A stretch of DNA of 64,000 bases from Fructilactobacillus fructivorans (GTDB lineage: Bacteria > Bacillota > Bacilli > Lactobacillales > Lactobacillaceae): contig NZ_AZDS01000005.1 of the NCBI RefSeq assembly GCF_001434095.1, positions 124,001 to 188,000 of the forward strand, given 5' to 3'. Position numbers and translations under genes: made by a program. This document shows positions 1-9,461 of the stretch, in pieces; within the stretch, counting starts at the first letter, position 1; the number at the start of each line of letters is the position of its first letter. The notes beneath the pieces were generated by a model. The model was not told where the DNA came from, made no database searches, and saw only the letters and a program-made list of their open reading frames with translations.

Positions 1-1610
1 GCTTCAAACAAGTAGTAAGTAGCCCGCCGTGCCTCAAACATTTGCGCATGACTGCTACGCAATCTGTAATTTTTAATTAGAGCATCTCGTCCACCTTTTC
101 TGGAACCACTGCTCATATAACTATATAATTTATCGTTATTCTTACCACTCGTATTATCAACTCGGATTACTAACCACTGAACCTGTTTCTTCTGCACAAC
201 CTTGTTGGCCGATCTCATCATTCTTGGATAAGCCCGACTAGGAATGTTGTTTCGCTCAAAGAAATAGTGCGTTGGGTAGGCACCAGAACTCGTATAAAAT
301 CCATTTTCCAAACGACTATAGGTCAAAAGGGTTGGGGTTCCTTTACTTTCATCTCTGATAATCTTTCCAAATGACACTTGAGCAGGTTGTTGATACTGCC
401 CCTTCTTAGGATTAAGGGTAACGTATAAATTCTGTGGATGTAATTTTGAATAAATAAAGTTATTGTTTGATCCAAGAACAAACGTTAGTGCCATGCATAG
501 CGCCACGGCAACAAACGTCCATGGCAGCGCAAGTTTCCTATTAGATTCAAAATGTCTAATAAAGAAGACCAATAAGAAGATGGTCGTTACCATGATAAAT
601 GGGAAATACGCTAATTGATAGTACTGATAGATCTTCCCAAAGGTATGACCATAAACGGAGGCAATGGCATTGACAATCATCATGAATAAGAAGAGGGACT
701 TCGAAATCCCATTCTTAAAGATTTCATGATCAAACAAAACATAGATGAGTCCTAATAATCCAAAGACCACGGTAATTGGATACTGAGTCAAAAACTTCAT
801 GAAGAAACCAGTGGCCATCAAAATCTTAGTGGGAACAATTCCAGAAGATCCATAAACGGTCATGTTGATCGTAAAGTAAACGTGGATAAACGCTTTTAGA
901 CTACCGGTCACCGCAAAGTAAATTAACCAAGGGACAAGGGCAATCAAGAAACTTAATCCACTGAATAAAATCAACCGCCACATCTCTTTAAAGCGACGAT
1001 GATAAACGTAGAAAATAAACATAAATACATAAAATCCGACCCACGGGCCTAGTAAGGTGTACTTCGAAAAGAACACAACTCCTACCATGAATCCCTGAAT
1101 CATCCATTCCCACCATTTAATATCAAAATGGTTTTGACTGGCTTTCAAAGCCACGTAAATCAAATATAAAACAGCTGGAAAAACAAAGAATTCGACTGAT
1201 CCGCCATAGTCATAGAATGGCTGAAGCACGGCAAAGACCGGCATAAACAGTGAAATTACAAATGACCAATTCTGTGACAAATACAACCGAGCAATCTTGT
1301 ATGCCATGGTCATGATAATAATCATGGCAATGATTTCAAACGGCATCATTCCCACCAAAGAACGCTTGGTAAGTAATGATGATAGTCCATAGATCAGATA
1401 AACAAAGGGTCCCTTTTGTTCAAAAACATCTTTATAAGGAATAATCCCATGAAACATAGCTTTACCAACAGTAAAGAAGTTATTACTATCAGGCGATGTA
1501 TCAAAATAATAAAACGGTGAAGCAAACGATAAAAGCAATATTATGATGATACTCATTACCACAAAAGTTAAACCAAATAGATATGGTTTAGTTTTTAGTT
1601 TCTTTAGCAT
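1..1610 (-). CDS. GT-C type membrane glycosyltransferase, 3' end cut by window
   Basis: Open from ATG at 1610 to the window edge, 536 codons without a stop. The protein is a polytopic membrane protein: an N-terminal transmembrane helix, then an acidic motif FDTSPD in the first outside loop and the motif FEQKGP, then about ten hydrophobic segments and a soluble C-terminal part. This is the layout of GT-C glycosyltransferases that use lipid-linked sugars (GT39/ArnT-like); the acceptor is unknown. It is clearly paralogous to the next gene (shared motifs through the N-terminal 60 residues and at the C-terminus), whose end suggests that only a few codons are missing here. Cell-wall or teichoic acid decoration is inference. 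Confidence 0.75.
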   Translation of the reverse strand, partial: MLKKLKTKPYLFGLTFVVMSIIIILLLSFASPFYYFDTSPDSNNFFTVGKAMFHGIIPYKDVFEQKGPFVYLIYGLSSLLTKRSLVGMMPFEIIAMIIIMTMAYKIARLYLSQNWSFVISLFMPVFAVLQPFYDYGGSVEFFVFPAVLYLIYVALKASQNHFDIKWWEWMIQGFMVGVVFFSKYTLLGPWVGFYVFMFIFYVYHRRFKEMWRLILFSGLSFLIALVPWLIYFAVTGSLKAFIHVYFTINMTVYGSSGIVPTKILMATGFFMKFLTQYPITVVFGLLGLIYVLFDHEIFKNGISKSLFLFMMIVNAIASVYGHTFGKIYQYYQLAYFPFIMVTTIFLLVFFIRHFESNRKLALPWTFVAVALCMALTFVLGSNNNFIYSKLHPQNLYVTLNPKKGQYQQPAQVSFGKIIRDESKGTPTLLTYSRLENGFYTSSGAYPTHYFFERNNIPSRAYPRMMRSANKVVQKKQVQWLVIRVDNTSGKNNDKLYSYMSSGSRKGGRDALIKNYRLRSSHAQMFEARRATYYLFE

Positions 1611-1727
1611 AAGATGTTCTTCCAATCATTCAGAAATTTATATTGTACTCAATAATAGTGGCAATTATACCACACTGTCCCACTGAAGAACGGCACTTCA
1701 ACATTTTATAAAGTTATCTTAAGATTG

Positions 1728-3332
1728 TTAACGCCGTTTAAGTAACCAATAAGTCGATTTGCGATTATTCGGGGCTTTTTGTTCATGAGTCGACACAACC
1801 CGATAATTTTCTAACAGTGTCTTAGAGGCTGGTCGGGTCGAACCATGCTTGCCAAAATACGTTTTGATTGAGTCTGCCTGATTGGTTTTTACTACAATCC
1901 ACTGAACCGCTTTATCTTGAACCGCTTTATTCTGGGACCTCACTATCTTAGGGTTCTTATCATACGGAATATTATTGATTTGAAAATAATACTGAGTGGG
2001 CAGTGCCCCAGAAACCGTGTACATCCCCAAATCAAGATAGCCATAGTTTAGTAGCGTTGGAGTCCCCTTACTCTCCTCACGCATGATCTTACCAAACTTT
2101 TGTTGTGCGGTCTGCTTGTCATTCATATCCAAGGTCTCTTCATTGTTATCAGGAAACAACTTTGATTTTTGAAAATTATCATTAACTCCCATGGTAAAAA
2201 ATAGCATTAAAAGAGCCATTCCAATAAACATTGGAACTAATCGTTCCCTTGGCAACTTAAAATGTTGATGACGCAAAAGTTTGGCAACTAAAATCACCAA
2301 TGTAATTACCACATAAGGCATAAAAGCTAACTGATAGTAAACATAAAGCGTATCAGGAGTATAACTATAAACAGCAAAAAAGGCACTCACAAACATCATA
2401 CACAAAAAAAGGACTTTCGAAATCCCTTTATTAAATACGACAAAAAGAGCAAGTGGAATGGAACCCAGCACAAAAAGTTGTGGTTTATCGATCAAAAACT
2501 CACTGAAGATCGCAAATGGTCCAGCAATTTTAGTAAGAATTCCACCACCAACTGAAGTGTTATAAACCGTCATATTGGAAACAAAATAGACATCATAAAA
2601 CGCCTTGAAGGAATTGGTGACGAGAAAATAAATTCCCCATGGTACTACCGAAAGTAGAAAACCAATTCCACTCGCGATCGCCATCTTGAAGAGACTATTA
2701 AATTGGCGGTGATACAAGTAGACCACCGCAAAGATAATGTAAAACGCAATCCAGGTTCCAAGTAAAGTATATTTAGAGAGGAAAACCACTCCTACTAGGA
2801 ATCCCTGAATAAGCCAGTTCCCCTTACTAATCATAAAATGATCGTTGCAAGCTTTAAACGTTAAATAGACAGCCGATAAAATCATTGGAAACACGAATTC
2901 CTCGACTAAGCCACCATACGTAAAATATTCCTGAAACATCAAAAAGAACGGTGTTATTAAGGCCAGGATTGCGGCGGTCGGTTTATTAATATAGAGGTGA
3001 GCTGCTTTAAAAACCAAAAACATGGACGTAGCCAGCGAAATTATTTCCACTATTGTAATACCAATAATTGAATAGTGGCTGATCAGATAAGCTAATCCAT
3101 ATAAAAGATAGACGTATGGTCCCTTCTGCTCAAAAACATCTTTATAAGGAACTAGTCCATGCATCATTCCTTTACCAACCGTAAAAAAACAGTTGATATC
3201 GGGTGAATAGTCAAAATAATAAAGTGGGGATGCGTAACTAAACATCCCAATAAAAACAAGTGCTACTAGTACGAAAGCTAAAAAATAACGAACGTTAACA
3301 TTTTTAATAAAACGTTCTAAACGGAACCTCAT
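1728..3332 (-). CDS. GT-C type membrane glycosyltransferase, paralogue of the neighbour
   Basis: 534 aa. One N-terminal transmembrane helix, then an acidic FDYSPD motif and FEQKGP at about residues 39-75, then many hydrophobic segments to about residue 375 and a soluble C-terminal domain of about 150 residues. This matches GT-C enzymes that transfer sugar from polyprenyl-phosphate donors outside the membrane. The acidic pair in the first loop is the expected catalytic site. AAGGAG lies 11 bases before the ATG. It lies 117 bases upstream of its paralogue in the same direction, so the pair looks like a tandem duplication that has since diverged. Substrate cannot be told from sequence; surface polymer glycosylation is the likely role. 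Confidence 0.75.
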   Translation of the reverse strand: MRFRLERFIKNVNVRYFLAFVLVALVFIGMFSYASPLYYFDYSPDINCFFTVGKGMMHGLVPYKDVFEQKGPYVYLLYGLAYLISHYSIIGITIVEIISLATSMFLVFKAAHLYINKPTAAILALITPFFLMFQEYFTYGGLVEEFVFPMILSAVYLTFKACNDHFMISKGNWLIQGFLVGVVFLSKYTLLGTWIAFYIIFAVVYLYHRQFNSLFKMAIASGIGFLLSVVPWGIYFLVTNSFKAFYDVYFVSNMTVYNTSVGGGILTKIAGPFAIFSEFLIDKPQLFVLGSIPLALFVVFNKGISKVLFLCMMFVSAFFAVYSYTPDTLYVYYQLAFMPYVVITLVILVAKLLRHQHFKLPRERLVPMFIGMALLMLFFTMGVNDNFQKSKLFPDNNEETLDMNDKQTAQQKFGKIMREESKGTPTLLNYGYLDLGMYTVSGALPTQYYFQINNIPYDKNPKIVRSQNKAVQDKAVQWIVVKTNQADSIKTYFGKHGSTRPASKTLLENYRVVSTHEQKAPNNRKSTYWLLKRR

Positions 3333-3485
3333 TACCGATCCTACTCCTTTTTAAACTCTTCTTATTATATCCTAGAATAATTGTCCTGTACACGTTGACC
3401 ACATTCCTCAATTACGTCCCCCCCACTTTTTTTACCGTTTCAAAGTGGTATCATAATAACTAAATCAAATAGGTAGGTGAATGTT

Positions 3486-4400
3486 ATGAAACAAGGAACC
3501 AAAATCATTACATTAGATAATGGTTACCACCTATGGACTAACACTCAAGGAACCGGAGATATTCATCTTCTGGCTCTTCATGGGGGTCCTGGTGGAACAC
3601 ACGAATATTGGGAAAACACCGCTGATGAACTCAAAAAACAAGGATTGAACGTCCAGGTTCATATGTACGATCAGTTAGGATCATGGTATTCAGATACCCC
3701 TGATTTTGACGATCCCAAGGTAGCAAATAAAGTTTTGACTTACGATTACTTCCTCGATGAAGTTGAAGAAGTTCGTCAAAAACTAGGAATCGACAAGTTT
3801 TACCTCATCGGTCAATCCTGGGGTGGTGCTTTAGTTCAGATGTACGCTGCTAAATATGGCGATCACCTGAAGGGAGCTATCATTTCATCAATGGTTGATC
3901 GTATTGGCGACTATACTAAGCACTTGGCCCAAATCAGAGAAACAGCTTTAACCCCCGACCAGTTAGCATACATGAAAAAATGTGAAGCCAACAACGACTA
4001 CGATAACGATAAGTACCAGGAACTCGTTGAACTACTTAATCGTGAATACGTTGACAGAAAACAGCCGCTAGCAATCGCTCACTTAGTGGATACCATGAGC
4101 AAACCAATCTACAATGCCTTTCAGGGTGACAACGAATTTGTTATTACTGGAAAGTTAAAGGACTGGAACTTTACTGATCATCTAAAGGACATTAAGGTTC
4201 CAACCCTTGTGACCTTTGGTGATCATGAAACCATGCCAATGGAAACCGGAAAACGGATGGCCAAAATGATTCCAAACGCCAAGTTTGTTTCAACTCCAAA
4301 TGGTGGTCATCATCACATGATTGATAATGCTCCCGTTTACTATGACCATTTGGCAAACTTTATTAAACAAGTTGAAAATGGTACATTTAATCAAAATTAG
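3486..4400 (+). CDS. pepI: Proline iminopeptidase (alpha/beta hydrolase, S33)
   Basis: 304 aa from ATG 3486, chosen over an in-frame GTG at 3477 because AGGTAGG lies 8 bases before the ATG and overlaps the GTG. Removes N-terminal proline from peptides in the cytoplasm, part of the lactobacillar peptide-use pathway. HGGPGG at residues 32-37 is the oxyanion-hole motif typical of S33 prolyl peptidases, GQSWGG places the nucleophile at Ser111, and an Asp (FGDHE) and a His in a GGHHH stretch near the C-terminus complete the triad. Length agrees with lactobacillar PepI. It is transcribed alone and closed by a strong terminator. Confidence 0.88.
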   Translation: MKQGTKIITLDNGYHLWTNTQGTGDIHLLALHGGPGGTHEYWENTADELKKQGLNVQVHMYDQLGSWYSDTPDFDDPKVANKVLTYDYFLDEVEEVRQKLGIDKFYLIGQSWGGALVQMYAAKYGDHLKGAIISSMVDRIGDYTKHLAQIRETALTPDQLAYMKKCEANNDYDNDKYQELVELLNREYVDRKQPLAIAHLVDTMSKPIYNAFQGDNEFVITGKLKDWNFTDHLKDIKVPTLVTFGDHETMPMETGKRMAKMIPNAKFVSTPNGGHHHMIDNAPVYYDHLANFIKQVENGTFNQN

Positions 4401-4409
4401 ACCAATAAA

Positions 4410-4439
4410 AAGACACTTCATTTTTGAAGTGTCTTTTTT
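4410..4439 (+). terminator. Intrinsic terminator after pepI
   Basis: An 11-bp perfect stem (AAGACACTTCA with its complement) and a T run. The A-rich left flank makes it usable by the convergent ABC-F gene as well. Confidence 0.85.
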
Positions 4440-4443
4440 GTTA

Positions 4444-5991
4444 TTATTTCTTCGTTAAACTTAACTTTTCCACATCAATGGTTTTATCAACCAGTCCATC
4501 GTAGAAACTCGCTTCATGACTAACGATGATGGCATTTCCTGGAAACTTGATAATGGCCTGTTTTAAAGCATTCTTGGTTTCATCATCCAAATGATTCGTA
4601 GGTTCATCCATGATTAAGAAGTTGCTTGGAACAAATTCCATCAGAGCCAACTTCACTTTCGTTTGTTCCCCGCCAGAAAGCTCACCAATCGGCTTCATGG
4701 CATTAGCGGCATCAAGTCCACAACGTCCTAATTGAGATCGAATCTCCTTCTGGGTTAACTTAGGATACTTGTCCTGAATAATCTGAAGTGGCGTCATCTT
4801 GCGGTTAGGCCAAACCAGATCCTGACTAAAGTAATTAACCTTAGCGGATGGCGAAAAGTCAGCCTCACCACCCTTTGCCGGAATCTGACCCAGAATGGAC
4901 TTAATCAAAGTTGATTTTCCAACTCCGTTAAATCCTTGTAGTCCCACTTTTTGGTCAGTATTAACCGAGAAAGTAACGGGCCGAAGCAATGGACGATCGT
5001 ATCCAACTGAAAGTTGATCTACTACCAAAGCATTCTGTGAACCAGTGTCAGCATAAGGGAATTTAAACGAAGCTTGAATGTTACTTGAAGGTGGCTCAAT
5101 GACATTCATGCGCTTCAACATTTTTTCTCTTGACTTCGCCATATTAGAATGACTGCCGGCCTTGTTCTTCTGAATGAAGGTCTTGGCCTTTGAGATTTCC
5201 TCTTGTTGCTTTTCATATTCCCGTTGCTGGGTCATTTCTTTTTCGTCTTTTTGTCGCATTGCTGACTTAAAGTCACCACGATACTTAGTAACTTTTCCAA
5301 ACGCAACGTTGACAATGCAGTTGGTGACTTTTTCCAAGAAATCGTAATCATGGGAAATAATCATTGCTGCCCCGTCAAAACTATTTAAATAATCTTCCAG
5401 CCAATTAATGTGAGCAGTATCCAAGTAATTCGTCGGTTCATCAAGCAAAATTACATCTGGATGTTCCAGAATTAATTTAGCTAAAATAATCTTCGAACGT
5501 TGCCCACCACTCATTTCTGAAATGGTCTGATCTCTACCGATATCGTCAAGACCTAAGCCATTAATTACTTGCTCAACTTCCGTATCAATATCATAAAAGT
5601 TCCGCGATTCAAGCTGCTCTTGGATTCGACCAGCCTGTTCAAGTAATTTTTCATCCATATTGTCGGCATATTTCATGTATAAATCACTCATATGCTGATT
5701 CATATTATAGAGGTCAGAAAAGGCGGTGTGTAAGAAATCAATTAACGTCATTCCCTTCGGAATATTAACGTATTGATCCAGGTAACCAACTTTGGTTCCC
5801 TTTTGCCATTTGATGTCACCAGTTAGTGGAAGTTGCTTATTGGTCAAAATTTTAATCAAAGTTGATTTTCCAACTCCGTTTTGGCCCACAATTCCCATGT
5901 GCTCACCTTTATTTAGCTGAAATGTAGCATCTGAGTAGAGGTCTTTATCCGCAAAACTCATGCTCAGATTCGATACACTTAATAACGCCAT
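4444..5991 (-). CDS. ABC-F family ATPase (YkpA/YbiT-like)
   Basis: 515 aa with two nucleotide-binding domains and no membrane segment. Walker A motifs GQNGVGKST (about residue 36) and GFNGVGKST (about 355), signatures MSGGQ and LSGGE, and Walker B DEPTNYLD and DEPTNHLD are all present. The charged helical linker between the domains is the ABC-F hallmark. These proteins bind the ribosome E site and help translation. The repeated DEPTN and absence of membrane partners exclude a transporter. The start ATG has GGAGGG just upstream. Which ABC-F subgroup it belongs to (YkpA/YbiT versus antibiotic resistance) is inferred from length and the order of motifs. Confidence 0.88.
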   Translation of the reverse strand: MALLSVSNLSMSFADKDLYSDATFQLNKGEHMGIVGQNGVGKSTLIKILTNKQLPLTGDIKWQKGTKVGYLDQYVNIPKGMTLIDFLHTAFSDLYNMNQHMSDLYMKYADNMDEKLLEQAGRIQEQLESRNFYDIDTEVEQVINGLGLDDIGRDQTISEMSGGQRSKIILAKLILEHPDVILLDEPTNYLDTAHINWLEDYLNSFDGAAMIISHDYDFLEKVTNCIVNVAFGKVTKYRGDFKSAMRQKDEKEMTQQREYEKQQEEISKAKTFIQKNKAGSHSNMAKSREKMLKRMNVIEPPSSNIQASFKFPYADTGSQNALVVDQLSVGYDRPLLRPVTFSVNTDQKVGLQGFNGVGKSTLIKSILGQIPAKGGEADFSPSAKVNYFSQDLVWPNRKMTPLQIIQDKYPKLTQKEIRSQLGRCGLDAANAMKPIGELSGGEQTKVKLALMEFVPSNFLIMDEPTNHLDDETKNALKQAIIKFPGNAIIVSHEASFYDGLVDKTIDVEKLSLTKK

Positions 5992-6109
5992 TATATATTT
6001 CCCTCCATTATTTCATAACTAATACCGTAACACCGAACCGTAATCAACGTCAATTATGTCAATTTGAGTGGTATAATTATAGGTACATTTTTATGAAAGA
6101 AGAGTGCCT

Positions 6110-6490
6110 ATGAAAATCAAAGATATTGATCACATCACTTTATCAGTAAATGACATCGAAAAATCGATGCGCTTTTATCACGAAGTTCTAGATTTACCCG
6201 TTGTGGTCGAAACTGAATCTCGAATTGAATTTCAGCTTGGTCACCAACGACTCGTTTGTGTCACCGCTAATGATGACAACGTCAAACCAGCCCACCCTAC
6301 TCCTGGTTCTACCAGTTTTAGTGTGGTTGTGAGGGATCCGCTTGCCTCCATTCAATCTCATCTTGCTAATTATTTTGTTCCCATCATAGCGGGTCCACTT
6401 GAAAGTCAGGGACACAACGGCAAAATGAATTCCCTTTTCATTAATGATCCTGATAAAAATTTGATTGAGATTAGAGAGTACCAACGATAG
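6110..6490 (+). CDS. VOC (glyoxalase/bleomycin resistance fold) protein
   Basis: 126 aa from ATG 6110; GTG 6104 is in frame but closer to the purine-rich ribosome site. It starts with IDHITLSVNDIEKSMRFYHE and ends with IDPDKNLIEIREY-like sequence, the two-module beta-alpha-beta-beta-beta pattern of the vicinal oxygen chelate fold. His in DHIT and Glu in LIEIRE are the usual metal ligands. The family holds glyoxalases, dioxygenases and drug-binding proteins, so the reaction is not assigned. It lies alone between the ABC-F gene and the permease. Confidence 0.75.
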   Translation: MKIKDIDHITLSVNDIEKSMRFYHEVLDLPVVVETESRIEFQLGHQRLVCVTANDDNVKPAHPTPGSTSFSVVVRDPLASIQSHLANYFVPIIAGPLESQGHNGKMNSLFINDPDKNLIEIREYQR

Positions 6491-6602
6491 GAATGAAAGG
6501 GAATACAACATCATTAAAACCCCCGTGAGTTAGTCTTTTTTAATTTTACAACCATAATCATTTTTGTTATATTCGTCGAATATGCAAAAAGAAAGGATAT
6601 TT

Positions 6603-8249
6603 ATGAAAACAAAAAATTCAGAAAACAATTCACAGCAAAAAGTTGCAAAACCGAAGATGAGTCTTTTTAGTGTCATTATGTTGGCACTTAGTTCCATCAT
6701 TGGATCAGGTTGGCTATTTGGATCTTGGGGAGGTGCCAAAACCGCAGGACCAGCTGCCATTATTTCATGGGTGATTGGTGCGGTTGTAATTGGAGCGATC
6801 GCGTTTAATTACATAGAGTTAGGCACGATGTTCCCAGAAAGTGGAGGAATGAGTAAATATGCTCAATATACTCACGGACCTCTTTTAGGATTCATCGCAT
6901 CATGGTCAAACTGGGTTTCGCTGGTAACCTTACTGCCAATCGAAGCAGTGGCTGCCGTTCAATACATGAGCTCATGGCCATGGAAATGGGCAAGTTGGTC
7001 TCATGGATTCTACGCAAATGGAACCGTGACTACCGAAGGATTATTCGTCGTATTTCTATTTATTCTAGTGTTCACACTGTTGAACTATTGGTCAGTTAAT
7101 TTACTAACGCGCTTTACTACGCTAACTTCCATTTTCAAAATTGTAGTTCCAGTTCTTACTATTATTATGTTACTTGCTTCAGGTTTCCATTCACAAAACT
7201 TTCATAATGTAGCCACTGGTGGATTCTTCCCGTATGGTACTGCTCCAATCTTCACGGCTACTACCGTATCCGGAATTATTTTTTCATATAACGCCTTTCA
7301 AACAGTTATTAACGTTGGAGACGAAATCGAAAATCCGAAGAAGAACATTTGGCGTGGAATCGTCATTTCTCTTCTAATCAGTATTGTAATTTACGTTATG
7401 CTTCAATTTACCTTTATCGGTGTAATTGATCCTGGTACTTTAGCCAAACATGGATGGAATGGTATTAACTTTAGTTCACCATTTGCTGACCTTGCCATTA
7501 TGCTGAACTTAAACTGGTTGGTTATCCTACTATATATCGATGCTTTCGTTTCACCATTTGGAACCGGGGTTTCATTTGTTGCCTCAACTAGTCGGACTTT
7601 GGCCGCAATGACTGAAAATGGTCATATGCCTAAGTTCTTAGGGAAAATTAACAAAAAATGGGGAACTCCAAGAATTGCTATGATTGTTAACTGGGTTGTC
7701 AGTTGTATCTTGGTCTCGGTCTTCAGAAACTGGGCTGTTTTAGCTAGTGTCATTGCTACTTCAACGATGATCGCCTATCTGACCGGTCCTGTTACATTGG
7801 GATCATTACGACTTCACGCACCCCATTTCAAACGTCCAGTTAAAATTAGTTTTGCTGGAATCATGGCACCATTAGCCTTCGTTCTTGCTAGTCTAGCAAT
7901 CTACTGGGCAATGTGGCCAACTACCGTTGAGGTTATCCTTGTTATTATGCTTGGCTTACCATTCTATTTCTTCTATGAAAATAAGAATGGTTGGAAAGAT
8001 ACTCTTACTAAATTCCGTGGTGGAGCATGGATGGTAGTATACTTAATCTTTATGGCAGCATTCTCATACATTGGATCAACACCGTTTGGTGGTCAAAACT
8101 GGATTCATTACCCATATGATTTCATTGTGATTATTGTGGTTTCCTTGGTATTCTTCTACTGGGGTGTCTTCAGTTATCAACGTACTGGCAACATGCTTAA
8201 CGCCAAAAACGTTAACGAACAAGTCGAAGACGATCAGGTTGACGATTAG
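6603..8249 (+). CDS. APC family amino acid permease, YveA-like
   Basis: 548 aa from ATG 6603, with GAAAGGAT about 5 bases upstream; the in-frame ATG at 6564 has no ribosome site. About 12-14 transmembrane helices. The first helix carries SSIIGSGWLFGSW, the glycine-rich unwound segment that binds the amino acid carboxylate in APC transporters, and AGPAAIISW follows as in the aspartate:proton symporter YveA of Bacillus. Acidic amino acid uptake is therefore the best guess, but substrate within APC families is poorly predictable. The last 25 residues are acidic and cytoplasmic. No partner genes. Confidence 0.75.
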   Translation: MKTKNSENNSQQKVAKPKMSLFSVIMLALSSIIGSGWLFGSWGGAKTAGPAAIISWVIGAVVIGAIAFNYIELGTMFPESGGMSKYAQYTHGPLLGFIASWSNWVSLVTLLPIEAVAAVQYMSSWPWKWASWSHGFYANGTVTTEGLFVVFLFILVFTLLNYWSVNLLTRFTTLTSIFKIVVPVLTIIMLLASGFHSQNFHNVATGGFFPYGTAPIFTATTVSGIIFSYNAFQTVINVGDEIENPKKNIWRGIVISLLISIVIYVMLQFTFIGVIDPGTLAKHGWNGINFSSPFADLAIMLNLNWLVILLYIDAFVSPFGTGVSFVASTSRTLAAMTENGHMPKFLGKINKKWGTPRIAMIVNWVVSCILVSVFRNWAVLASVIATSTMIAYLTGPVTLGSLRLHAPHFKRPVKISFAGIMAPLAFVLASLAIYWAMWPTTVEVILVIMLGLPFYFFYENKNGWKDTLTKFRGGAWMVVYLIFMAAFSYIGSTPFGGQNWIHYPYDFIVIIVVSLVFFYWGVFSYQRTGNMLNAKNVNEQVEDDQVDD

Positions 8250-8277
8250 TTAATCTACTGCAAAAGCATAAGAATTT

Positions 8278-8286
8278 TGTTATAAT
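8278..8286 (+). promoter_or_regulatory. Extended -10 promoter of the gene at 8331
   Basis: TG at 8278-8279 followed by T and a perfect TATAAT at 8281-8286, 45 bases before the start codon. No good -35 is seen, which extended -10 promoters do not need. Confidence 0.5.
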
Positions 8287-8330
8287 ACGTAATGCATCTT
8301 GTTTTTCTTGAAATGGATGGAGGGATTCTT

Positions 8331-8861
8331 ATGAATAATCAAGATCCAGATTCGAGATATGAACGTTATGACTTTAATGCCACTAATGACCAAAGACACC
8401 AAAAGAAAACTTTTAAGGCGTGGCCGTGGGTACTAGGTTTAGTAGTAATCGTTATTCTACTAGTCTTTGGAATTCACCTTCTGACGAGTGGCAATGGATT
8501 GAAACAACTCAGCGTTCCTTCCACAAGTCAACAGAGTAGCAAAGCTATTCGATCAGAGAAAAAAGCAAAAAACTTTAATAAGGCAGAACAATCAACTAAC
8601 CAAAGTGCATCTTCGGTAAGTCAAAATCAAGCATCCACTAGTCAAAATAGATCGCAAGCATCAAATGCGAATAATTCTAATGAAAACAATTCGGCAGATG
8701 ATTCAAATTCAATGTTTGCGACCCCTAAAACATTTGATTCGGTGCAAGACGCTAAAAATTATGCACGTGCAACTCAAAAAAGTTGGTTAGCAGCTGGTTA
8801 CTCTAACTTCACGATTGAGCGGAATGGTCAGGGATTCTATACCTTACAATTTGTCAGATAA
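8331..8861 (+). CDS. Single-pass membrane protein with Ser/Asn/Gln-rich linker
   Basis: 176 aa from ATG 8331, preceded by GGAGGG. Residues 1-30 are charged and cytoplasmic, then one transmembrane helix (WVLGLVVIVILLVFGIHLL), then about 75 residues rich in Ser, Asn and Gln without predicted fold, then a compact C-terminal domain of about 45 residues (starting near KTFDSVQDAKNYAR). The layout resembles small lactobacillar envelope proteins with a cell-wall spanning linker. I do not recognise the terminal domain and assign no function. Single-gene unit with its own promoter and terminator. Confidence 0.7.
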   Translation: MNNQDPDSRYERYDFNATNDQRHQKKTFKAWPWVLGLVVIVILLVFGIHLLTSGNGLKQLSVPSTSQQSSKAIRSEKKAKNFNKAEQSTNQSASSVSQNQASTSQNRSQASNANNSNENNSADDSNSMFATPKTFDSVQDAKNYARATQKSWLAAGYSNFTIERNGQGFYTLQFVR

Positions 8862-8889
8862 GGAACTATTTATAGTTCCTTATTTTTTT
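8860..8889 (+). terminator. Intrinsic terminator
   Basis: Stem AAGGAACTA with TAGTTCCTT and a T run; it overlaps the stop codon of the membrane protein gene. Confidence 0.85.
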
Positions 8890-8935
8890 ATATTCTGATG
8901 ATTTTGGTATAATGAATTGTATAGGAGGTACTATT

Positions 8936-9445
8936 ATGAAAATTAATACTCCACTTCAAAATGGATTTCTACCTGATAAATACACGAAGCATGCTCAACC
9001 AGATGAAATGTTAGATGGGCATCCCGTCATTTCATTTCCAATCAAGATTTCAGATGTGCCAAGTGATGCTAAGTCACTAGTAGTGATGCTACTAGATGAC
9101 GATTCAATTCCTGTTTGTGGTTTCACCTACATTCACTGGGTCGCTGCTAATATCGACCCTGATGTATCTGAGATCCCAGAAAATGCGAGCCAAGATCGTT
9201 CAATTAACATGACTCTTGGAAAGAACAGCTTGGCTGGCGGACTAGTCAATGTTACTAATCCTAAATTAAATCAACATTATGTTGGTCCAACCCCTCCTGA
9301 TAAGCCGCATGACTATCAGTTGCACGTATACGCTTTGGACCAAAAACTAAACTTATCTGATGGATTTTGGCTTAACGAACTTAAGCAAAAAATGTCAGGT
9401 CATATTGTTGCTAGTGCGGAACAAATTCTACCAGTAAAAAATTAA
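8936..9445 (+). CDS. YbhB/YbcL-type PEBP family protein
   Basis: 169 aa from ATG 8936, with AGGAGGT 7 bases upstream. Contains the phosphatidylethanolamine-binding/Raf-kinase-inhibitor fold: SFPIKISDVPSDAKSL, then LLDDD and YIHWVAANI, where Asp and His line the small anion-binding pocket, and a later YVGPTPPDKPHDY that matches the family G-P-x-PP-x-H loop. Cytoplasmic, no signal peptide. Bacterial members have no settled role. The UspA gene starts 16 bases after its stop, so the two are probably co-transcribed. Confidence 0.85.
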   Translation: MKINTPLQNGFLPDKYTKHAQPDEMLDGHPVISFPIKISDVPSDAKSLVVMLLDDDSIPVCGFTYIHWVAANIDPDVSEIPENASQDRSINMTLGKNSLAGGLVNVTNPKLNQHYVGPTPPDKPHDYQLHVYALDQKLNLSDGFWLNELKQKMSGHIVASAEQILPVKN

Positions 9446-9461
9446 AACGGAGGGCTTCATA

